Of a stretch of 64,000 bases of DNA, positions 57,779 to 64,000 are shown in pieces. The translations under genes were made by a program, and so were the position numbers. The stretch's first letter is position 1. Each line of letters opens with the position of its first letter. The DNA comes from Aldehydirespirator sp965248735. GTDB taxonomy: Bacteria; Actinomycetota; Acidimicrobiia; Acidimicrobiales; Aldehydirespiratoraceae. The notes beneath the pieces were generated by a model. That model did no database searches. It was not told the origin of the DNA and saw nothing but the letters and a program-made list of their open reading frames with translations. The stretch is taken from NCBI GenBank assembly GCA_965248735.1, contig OZ252146.1:1-64000 (forward strand). The letters run 5' to 3'.

Positions 57779-60700
57779 TCAGGAACGGCCCAACGAAACG
57801 TTGCGGGCGGCGTAGACGTAGCGGGCCATCTCGCCCTTCGTCACCGTGTCGGTGAGGCAGAAGTTCTTCGGGCTGGTCGAACAGCCGCTCATGACTCCCG
57901 CGGCCACGACCGCGTTGATGTTCGCCTCGTGGACGCTGCCCACCGCATCAACGAAGCCCTGCGACTCGTCCGTCTCGAGATCGAAGGCCCGCGCCAGCCA
58001 ACTCGCCACCTGAGCGCGGGACAGGTTGACGTCGGGACAGAAGTTCAACGGGTCCTGGGTGCAGCCGACGGTGATCTCCAGATCGGCCAGACGCTCCACG
58101 TGGGGCGCGTACCACACGCTCTCCTCCCACATGCTGGAGGCGTTCACATCCTCGAAACGGGACTCGGTCACGGCCGCCGGATCGTCGCCGTCGATGAGCC
58201 GCACAAGCCACACCGCCGCGATCCAGCGCTGCAGCGGATCGTTGGGGCACAGGCGGTTCGACTGGCACAGGGTGCCTGTGAACACACCGAGGCGGTGAAG
58301 CGCGTTGATGGCAGCCTCGGTATCGGTGCCCGCGTCACCGGCATCATCCAGCGGCGTGAAGTCGTCGGACTCGCTGTCGGAGTCGGACTCGTCTCCAGAG
58401 GACTCACCCACGATGGAAGAACCCGTATTGGAGGATCCGCCGCCGGGATTGTAAGTCCCAGGATTGTAAGTCCCAGGATTGTAAGTCCCAGGATTGTAAG
58501 TCCCAGGATTGTAAGTCCCAGGATTGTAAGTCCCAGGATTGTAAGTCCCAGGATTGGAAGTCCCAGGATTGGAAGTCCCAGGATTCGAGTTCACAGGCGG
58601 CTGGGAATTCGGCGCAGCCCGATTGACTGTCACTGTGTAGGTCTTCTTGTCGGTGCCGTTCTCGGCGGTCACCACCACCTTGATCACATTGGCGCCCACC
58701 GCCAGATCGATCTCTTCGTCGTCGGCTACGTCGTCGAGCAGGATCGCATAGCTAGCCGCCGAGCTATACAACGTCGGCGTCACCGTCGTAGAGGCCACAC
58801 CGTTGGCCACCAACGCGGTGTATTCCGTCCCCGCCGCCGAGAACGTCGGGTTCAGCGTCACACCCGACAACACCAGACCTGACAACGTCGCATCAGTCGA
58901 TATCGGCTTCTGCGCGCGAGTCACCGTCACCTTGTAGGTCTTCATCGTGGAGGTGTCCTCCGCGGTCACCACCACCTTGATCACATTGGCGCCCACCGCC
59001 AGATCGATGTCTTCGTCGTCGGCTTGGTCATCGAGCAGGATCGCAAAGCTCGCCGCCGAGCTATACAACGTCGGTGTAACCGTGGTAGAGGCCACACCGT
59101 GGACCACCGACGCCGTGTACTCATCCGTCATCGGCGAGAACACCGGGTTCAGCGTCACACCCGACAACACCAGACCTGACAACGTCGCATCGGTAGACGG
59201 AGGCGGACCGTCGCGATCCACTGTCATCGTGTAGGTCTTCGTTTTGGAGGTGTCCTCCGCGGTCACCAACACCCTGATCTCATTTTCGCCCTCATGTAGG
59301 TCGACGGCGAGTGTCGCCATTGTGGGCGATGTAGTCGTCTGGCTGCCGAGCGTGATGGTCACGGTGGACGCCGCGATATTGGCTGTCGCCGTCACCGTCG
59401 TCGACTCGAAACCGTTGGCCACATCCAGGTCATAGTCGTCGGTGCCTGACGCAAACCCAAGATCCGCAGGCAACACCCCGCTCAACTCCAGCCCGCTCAA
59501 CGTCGCGTCCTTGGACTTGGCACGCCGGTGGACGGTTACTCGGTAGGTCTTCTTGGTTCCGTCCTGAGCGGTCACCTCCACCGAGATAGTGGTGTCGGTG
59601 CCCTCTGCGCCCAACGAGACAGTGCTACTAGTGGAAATCGTTCCGTCTATCTTCACCGTGGCGGAGCGTTGATCCGTCGCGGTTGCCGTCATCGTTACCG
59701 ACGTGACGTCGGGTTCGACCTCGGCGGCGTAGACCGTGTGATCAGACCTGAACGTCGGGGAGAGCTCGGTATCGCTCGTCTCTATCTGGACCCTCAGCGA
59801 CAGGCTGCTCAGTGTGGCGTCACTCGATGTCAGTGCCGGCGCTACCGGACCTGACACGCCAGGCATGCTCAAGGAGTAGACCCGGTTGGTTATGTACTCC
59901 GCCACGTACATGATAGTGTCGGTGGCAGAGAGGCCATAGAAGAACTGTTGATAGCTCGTGAGACCGAGCACGGTTAGATCAAAGTCCCTGTCAGAGTTAC
60001 GGCTGCCATCGGAACGGTTGTACGCGTACAGCTTCCTGTCATAGACGTCCGTCACCCACCACGTATCCACCTCGCCGGTCGGAGTGCTCCTCCCAGCGGT
60101 GATTCCCCATGGGTCGTCGTTGCCGTCTGACAGGTCGAAGTCCTTGATGGGCTGACGGCAATAGCGCGAACAGTCTTCTGTGCCGGGAAGTCCGAAGGCG
60201 AACACCTTGTTGTTGTCTCTATCAACCACCCAGAGAGTGCTGCCGTCAGACCAGATCCCCCGCGGCTCCTCCACTTCACGATTGCCGTAGTATCTGTCCG
60301 GCGAGAGATCTGCCCTCAAGTGCTCGTTCTCCGAGCCGTCCGAGAGATTGTATGCGCGAAGATCGCCACCATAGGAGTCCACCGCCCAAAGAGTGGTCCC
60401 ATCGGACCAGATCCCCGCGTCGGGGCTCCCGCTGAGCACGAACTCGTCGGATGCCCGGCGCGAGCTGTCGGCAGCATTGAATACATAGAGCTTTTGATCT
60501 ATTTGATCTTGAAGAGGTATTCTCCGTGACGTTGTCAAGACGACAGAACCGTCTGCCCATACCCCACGAATATGGTGGCTGGGAAGCATCGGATCGTCGA
60601 CTAGGCGATTGATCGGAATATCGTTATAGACCCTCCATCCCTTCTCCTCACGAGATGCGATATCGACGTACACCACATGCTCTTTCGTGGTGCCGTTTTG

Positions 60701-61156
60701 CGCGGTGACCTTGATCGTGAAGTAAGTGGAACGGTCTGTCCTCAGCTCAAGGGTGTAGTCCCCGGTGTTGACGTCGTAGTCGAGCTCCTCGATGCAGCAA
60801 CGACCGGCCGGGGTCGTTTCGAGAACGACGGACGCTCCCAAGTGTCGGGGCTCGACCCTCACCGTCACCTCGGTCTCGCCGCTCGGAACTGCGGCGTCGT
60901 ATCGCTCCACGTCGGGATGGAACACCGGGAACATCCTCGTTTGCCCGAGGTCAGACTGGATCGACAGCGACCGAAGGGATGCGTCGTCGGAAAGCGTCTG
61001 GGCCCCCGCGGCCGGCGCCAGCGCCACCCCGGCCGTCATCGCGGCCGCCAGCGCGCACAGCAGCCGCGTCGCCCAGCACCGCGCCCGCTTGCCAGCCGGG
61101 CGGAATGCCAGCCGAGGACCGCCTCCGCCGCTGTGATAAGCTCGCTCCGACCGCAC
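57779..61156 (-). CDS. Large secreted surface protein: cadherin-like beta-sandwich repeats, propeller-like region, SLH domains
   Basis: Cell-surface protein of 1,125 residues. A Sec signal (LLCALAAAMTAGVALAPAAG, then AQ) follows a basic N-region. Next come one beta-sandwich repeat (about 55-170), a propeller-like region with WSDGTTLWAVD/WSDGSTLWVVD blades (about 190-430) and four more PF12733-type repeats, each starting DATLSGL or DATLSSL (about 445-845). A Pro/Gly/Asn linker of NPGTY/NPGTS pentapeptides follows, then three S-layer-homology-like domains (about 945-1120) that should bind the cell wall. It starts with GTG, with GGAAGG 7 nt upstream. Adhesion or structural duty is likely. Confidence 0.82.
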   Translation of the reverse strand: MRSERAYHSGGGGPRLAFRPAGKRARCWATRLLCALAAAMTAGVALAPAAGAQTLSDDASLRSLSIQSDLGQTRMFPVFHPDVERYDAAVPSGETEVTVRVEPRHLGASVVLETTPAGRCCIEELDYDVNTGDYTLELRTDRSTYFTIKVTAQNGTTKEHVVYVDIASREEKGWRVYNDIPINRLVDDPMLPSHHIRGVWADGSVVLTTSRRIPLQDQIDQKLYVFNAADSSRRASDEFVLSGSPDAGIWSDGTTLWAVDSYGGDLRAYNLSDGSENEHLRADLSPDRYYGNREVEEPRGIWSDGSTLWVVDRDNNKVFAFGLPGTEDCSRYCRQPIKDFDLSDGNDDPWGITAGRSTPTGEVDTWWVTDVYDRKLYAYNRSDGSRNSDRDFDLTVLGLTSYQQFFYGLSATDTIMYVAEYITNRVYSLSMPGVSGPVAPALTSSDATLSSLSLRVQIETSDTELSPTFRSDHTVYAAEVEPDVTSVTMTATATDQRSATVKIDGTISTSSTVSLGAEGTDTTISVEVTAQDGTKKTYRVTVHRRAKSKDATLSGLELSGVLPADLGFASGTDDYDLDVANGFESTTVTATANIAASTVTITLGSQTTTSPTMATLAVDLHEGENEIRVLVTAEDTSKTKTYTMTVDRDGPPPSTDATLSGLVLSGVTLNPVFSPMTDEYTASVVHGVASTTVTPTLYSSAASFAILLDDQADDEDIDLAVGANVIKVVVTAEDTSTMKTYKVTVTRAQKPISTDATLSGLVLSGVTLNPTFSAAGTEYTALVANGVASTTVTPTLYSSAASYAILLDDVADDEEIDLAVGANVIKVVVTAENGTDKKTYTVTVNRAAPNSQPPVNSNPGTSNPGTSNPGTYNPGTYNPGTYNPGTYNPGTYNPGTYNPGTYNPGGGSSNTGSSIVGESSGDESDSDSESDDFTPLDDAGDAGTDTEAAINALHRLGVFTGTLCQSNRLCPNDPLQRWIAAVWLVRLIDGDDPAAVTESRFEDVNASSMWEESVWYAPHVERLADLEITVGCTQDPLNFCPDVNLSRAQVASWLARAFDLETDESQGFVDAVGSVHEANINAVVAAGVMSGCSTSPKNFCLTDTVTKGEMARYVYAARNVSLGRS
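58456..58590. repeat. 15-bp tandem repeat, nine copies, in the surface-protein linker
   Basis: TCCCAGGATTGTAAG is repeated head to tail from 58456, with late units changed to GGAAG and a final CGAGT. It encodes the NPGTY/NPGTS linker before the SLH domains. Confidence 0.95.
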
Positions 61157-61421
61157 CGTTTTGCCTTCCAGCGTAAGCCGGGGAGGCGACGCCGCCCGGC
61201 AGCTCGTACCTGAGCGGACAGTAACCCTCGCACTGGCGCGAAACGGGGATGGTACGACGAACTATTCCGGCGGGCTGAGCGAGTACCAGAACGCGACGCA
61301 GAAGGGGTGCTCCCGCAGGGCGCGAGCGTTACATCGGGAGGTGGCGCAGAGCAAGGAATGGCGCCGCTCGCGGTGCCATCGCGAATGGGCCGCGACAGGA
61401 TCTGCGGGCCGGAACGGCGAA

Positions 61422-61820
61422 CTAGTCGGCCGCGACCCGCAAGCGCAGCTCGGCCCGCTCCAGGGCCGCAGCCGCGTCGGCATTCTCGGCGTCGGACGCG
61501 ACGGCCTCAGCGGCCCGATGTCGGGCATCGGTTGCCCGAGCGACGTCGATCTCTTCGGCGGCCTCCGACACGTCGGAGAGGATCGTCACCCTGTTGTGGC
61601 TGACCTCCACGAAGCCGCGGTGCACGGCGAAGGTGTCCCGCTCGCCGCCGGGCCGCAGCACGTCCACCGACCAGGGGGCCAGCACGCCCAGGAACGGCAC
61701 GTGCCCGGCCTGGAAGGCGATGTCGCCCTCCTCGACGGTGCGCACGATCACCATCTCGGCCGAACCCGAGTAGGTCACCTCCTCGGGCGACACCAGTTCG
61801 ACGTCGAGTTCTACAGCCAT
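61422..61820 (-). CDS. atpC: ATP synthase epsilon subunit
   Basis: F1 epsilon subunit of 132 residues, part of the rotor stalk and an inhibitor of ATP hydrolysis. It has the N-terminal beta-sandwich (AVELDVELVSPEEVTYSGSA, GHVPFLGVLAPWSVDVLRPG) and a short C-terminal helical part. The start codon belongs to the last unit of a 48-bp tandem repeat, so its ribosome-binding region GAGGTCCTGAC exists in several copies upstream. It is the last gene of the atp operon. Confidence 0.94.
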   Translation of the reverse strand: MAVELDVELVSPEEVTYSGSAEMVIVRTVEEGDIAFQAGHVPFLGVLAPWSVDVLRPGGERDTFAVHRGFVEVSHNRVTILSDVSEAAEEIDVARATDARHRAAEAVASDAENADAAAALERAELRLRVAAD

Positions 61821-61966
61821 GTCAGGACCTCAGCCCCTCACTGGTTGGACCCGAACACGGCCAGCCATGTCAGGACCTCAGCCCCTCACTGGTTGGACCC
61901 GAACACGGCCAGTCATGTCAGGCCCTCAACCCAGCGGAGCCGGGCACCATGGCACGACCAGCCATC
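61818..61966 (-). repeat. 48-bp repeats spanning the atpC translation start, forming mini-ORFs
   Basis: Units start at 61818, 61866 and, degenerate, 61914. On the minus strand each carries an ATG, and the ATGs at 61868 and 61820 are preceded by GAGGTCCTGAC. The duplicated ATGs open short frames: MAGRVRVQPVRG, MTGRVRVQPVRG and, right after the atpD stop, a 15-codon one (MAGRAMVPGSAGLRA). Each ends in TGA a few nt before the next ATG. Ribosomes leaving AtpD would meet these before atpC. Confidence 0.85.
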
Positions 61967-63433
61967 TCAGGCCCGCAGCTCCGCGGCCTTGCGCTCGACG
62001 TCGGAGGCGCCGCCCACCATGTAGAAGGCCTGTTCGGGCAGGTGGTCGAGGTCGCCGTTGACCAGCGCCTCGAACGACTCGATGGTCTCGTCCACCGGGG
62101 TGAAGATGCCGTCCTGGCCGGTGAAGTTCTTGGCCACGAACATCGGCTGCGACAGGAAGCGCTGCACCTTGCGGGCCCGGTCCACCGTCACCCGGTCCTC
62201 CTCGGACAGCTCGTCGAGGCCCAGGATGGCGATGATGTCCTGCAGTTCCTTGTAGCGCTGCAGCACCTCCTGCACCCGGCGGGCCACCGCGTAGTGGCGC
62301 TCCCCCACCACCAGCGGGTCGAGGATCGTGGACGTGGACGCCAGCGGGTCCACCGCCGGGTAGATGCCCAGCGCGGCGATGTCTCGGCTCAGCTCGGTGG
62401 TGCCGTCGAAGTGGGTGAACGACGTGAACGGCGCCGGGTCGGTGTAGTCGTCGGCGGGCACGTACACCGCCTGCAACGAGGTGATCGACTTGCCCCGGGT
62501 GGAGGTGATGCGCTCCTGGAGTTCGCCCATCTCGTCGGCCAGCGTCGGCTGGTAGCCCACCGCGGAGGGCATCCGGCCCAGCAGGGTGGACACCTCCGAG
62601 CCGGCCTGCACGAAGCGGAAGATGTTGTCGATGAACAGCAGCACGTCCTGGTTCTGAACGTCGCGGAAGTACTCGGCCACGGTCACGCCGGCCAGGGCCA
62701 CCCGCAGCCGCACGCCGGGCGGCTCGTCCATCTGGCCGAACACCAGAGCGGCCTTGTCGAGCACCCGGGTCTTGCCGTCGCCCATCACGGTCTCGCCCAT
62801 CTCCAGGAACAGGTCGGTGCCCTCGCGGGTGCGCTCCCCCACCCCGGCGAAGACTGACACGCCGCCGTGGTTGGTGGCCACCCGGGTGATCATCTCGGTG
62901 ATGAGCACCGTCTTGCCCACGCCGGCCCCGCCGAACAGACCGATCTTGCCGCCCTGCTTGTAGGGGGTGAGCAGGTCGATCACCTTCACGCCCGTCTCGA
63001 ACATCTGCGACGAGGGCTCCAGCGAGTCGAAGGAGGGAGCCGGGCGGTGGATGTCCCAATGCTCGGGCGTGTCGTGGCCCGGAGTGTCGAGACACTCGCC
63101 CATCACGTTCCACACGTGGCCGAGGGTGCCGTCTCCCACCGGCACCTGGATGCCGTGGCCGGTGTTGCGCACCTCGGTGCCCCGGGTGAGGCCGTCGGTT
63201 GGCTTGAGCGCGATGGCCCGCACCCGGTGGTCACCGATCTGCTGAGCCACCTCGGCGGGCACACGCACGTCGGTGCCGTCGACGGCGACGGTGAACTCGA
63301 GCTGGGTGTTGATCTCGGGCAGGTGCCCGGCCGGGAACTCCACATCCACCACCGGGCCGGCGATGCCGACGATGCGACCGGTGCGAAGAGCTGTGTCTGC
63401 GCCCGCTTCAGGGCGGGACTCTGTGACGGTCAT
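61967..63433 (-). CDS. atpD: ATP synthase beta subunit
   Basis: Catalytic F1 subunit of 488 residues. The P-loop is IGLFGGAGVGKTVLITEMI. FAGVGERTREGTDLFLEM supplies the catalytic Glu, and VLLFIDNIFRFVQAGSEVS is Walker B. The family signature PAVDPLASTSTIL is present. It lies between atpG and atpC in the usual order. The ribosome-binding site is weak, and the leader contains small repeats. Confidence 0.97.
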   Translation of the reverse strand: MTVTESRPEAGADTALRTGRIVGIAGPVVDVEFPAGHLPEINTQLEFTVAVDGTDVRVPAEVAQQIGDHRVRAIALKPTDGLTRGTEVRNTGHGIQVPVGDGTLGHVWNVMGECLDTPGHDTPEHWDIHRPAPSFDSLEPSSQMFETGVKVIDLLTPYKQGGKIGLFGGAGVGKTVLITEMITRVATNHGGVSVFAGVGERTREGTDLFLEMGETVMGDGKTRVLDKAALVFGQMDEPPGVRLRVALAGVTVAEYFRDVQNQDVLLFIDNIFRFVQAGSEVSTLLGRMPSAVGYQPTLADEMGELQERITSTRGKSITSLQAVYVPADDYTDPAPFTSFTHFDGTTELSRDIAALGIYPAVDPLASTSTILDPLVVGERHYAVARRVQEVLQRYKELQDIIAILGLDELSEEDRVTVDRARKVQRFLSQPMFVAKNFTGQDGIFTPVDETIESFEALVNGDLDHLPEQAFYMVGGASDVERKAAELRA

Positions 63434-63439
63434 TCTTAT

Positions 63440-63498
63440 CTGTGTCCTTGTCTCTGTCCGTGTCCCGGTCTATCTGGGTCGTTCTATCCGGGTCGTTC
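63440..63498. repeat. Short repeats in the atpG-atpD gap
   Basis: Two 14-bp units (63471-63484 and 63485-63498) and degenerate TGTCC/GGACA repeats (63440-63470) fill the leader of atpD. No strong Shine-Dalgarno is seen there. Confidence 0.6.
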
Positions 63499-63509
63499 TA
63501 TTGCGGCGT

Positions 63510-64000
63510 CTATGAAGTGCTTGCGCCGGCCGCCACGGACGCGTCGGTCCCGGCCAGCATGGATGCGAGAGCGGTCTCGACGCCGACGTCCCGGCCGCCG
63601 TCGGCCCCCAGGGCCTCGGCGCCGCCCACGATCTCCATGATCTCGGTGGTGATGGCGTCCTGGCGGGCCTGGTTCATGGCCCTCGAGAGCTTGGTGATCA
63701 GCTCCTCGGCGTTGTCGGTGGCGGCCTTCATGGCCCGCTGGCGGTTGGCGTGCTCAGAGGCGGCCGCGTCGAGCAGAGCCCCGAACAGCCGGGCCTCGGT
63801 GTAGCGGGGCAGCAGCGCCTCGAGCACCGCCTCCGGGGACGGCTCGAACTCGAAGCTCCCCTCCCGGCCCGTGCCCGAGCCTTCCTGGGCCATCATCTCG
63901 GTGTCGATGAGCGGCAGGAAGCGCCGCACCGCCACCCGCTGGGTGCCCATCGACACGAACTCCGTGTAGATGAGCTCCACCTGGTCGACGGCCTCCGACA
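63510..64000 (-). CDS. atpG: ATP synthase gamma subunit, C-terminal part (cut by the window edge)
   Basis: The last 163 residues of the gamma rotor subunit. The reading frame continues beyond base 64000, so the N-terminus is missing. The conserved C-terminal helix is visible (LFGALLDAAASEHANRQRAM, then KAATDNAEELITKLSRAMNQ and ARQDAITTEIMEIVGGAEAL). After this the protein has an unusual Ala/Gly/Asp-rich tail of about 40 residues beyond the normal family end. Confidence 0.93.
   Translation of the reverse strand, partial: SEAVDQVELIYTEFVSMGTQRVAVRRFLPLIDTEMMAQEGSGTGREGSFEFEPSPEAVLEALLPRYTEARLFGALLDAAASEHANRQRAMKAATDNAEELITKLSRAMNQARQDAITTEIMEIVGGAEALGADGGRDVGVETALASMLAGTDASVAAGASTS

Noticed and set aside
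1..64000. tRNA, rRNA and common riboswitches
   Set aside because: Gaps were read for cloverleaf ends, conserved TTCGA arms and known leader motifs, for instance before glyA and the mutase operon. None was convincing. A covariance-model search would be decisive.

Overview
The window is GC-rich DNA from an actinobacterium. A member of the Acidimicrobiia or a near relative is the best guess, at moderate confidence. The evidence is an F420-type luciferase-like oxidoreductase, a MurA with Asp in place of the catalytic Cys, a split acyl-CoA mutase with its MeaB chaperone, PPK2, a prfA-prmC-sua5 cluster, two DUF222/HNH genes of the 13E12-repeat type, and frequent leaderless start codons (TANNNT followed 6-7 nt later by ATG or GTG). 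No rRNA, tRNA or CRISPR array was recognised.

Layout. 0.2-3.9 kb: a surface acyltransferase and a MATE exporter. 4.0-10.0 kb: an accessory operon of less GC-biased DNA with a divergent XRE-cupin regulator, a polyamine-type ABC transporter (lipoprotein, two permeases, ATPase) and a translationally coupled metallo-beta-lactamase-fold hydrolase. 10.1-14.8 kb: gatCAB preceded by a PASTA-domain pseudokinase. 14.9-21.5 kb: DUF222/HNH copy 1, a putative restriction-modification pair and an intact IS1380-type element inserted exactly at the ligA stop codon. 21.5-40.0 kb: mainly core genes (ligA, mnmA and a cysteine desulfurase, rhomboid protease, GH15 hydrolase, NifU-like protein, murA, MFS, WecA/TagO-like transferase, glyA, rpiB, sua5, prmC, prfA). 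40.1-49.0 kb: an accessory stretch with an alpha/beta hydrolase, LLM oxidoreductase, PIN-domain protein and partner, a decayed McrBC-like locus, amidase, DUF222/HNH copy 2 and a retropepsin-like protein. 49.1-57.7 kb: dienelactone-hydrolase-like protein, ppk2, an isobutyryl-CoA-mutase-type module with meaB, a J-domain-like protein, an acidic repeat protein and glpX. 57.8-64 kb: an S-layer-homology surface protein, then atpC, atpD and the truncated atpG.

The most unusual property is the density of short tandem repeats (14-48 bp units). More than a dozen loci lie inside genes (HNH, LigA, MeaB, an acidic protein, a surface protein), across stop codons (rhomboid, dienelactone hydrolase) and across the translation start of atpC, where the repeat creates a series of mini-ORFs. 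In coding regions the units are multiples of three. A separate dispersed intergenic element occurs three times, once as a solo remnant. The two DUF222/HNH genes are inverted copies about 31 kb apart with nearly identical palindromic leaderless promoters.
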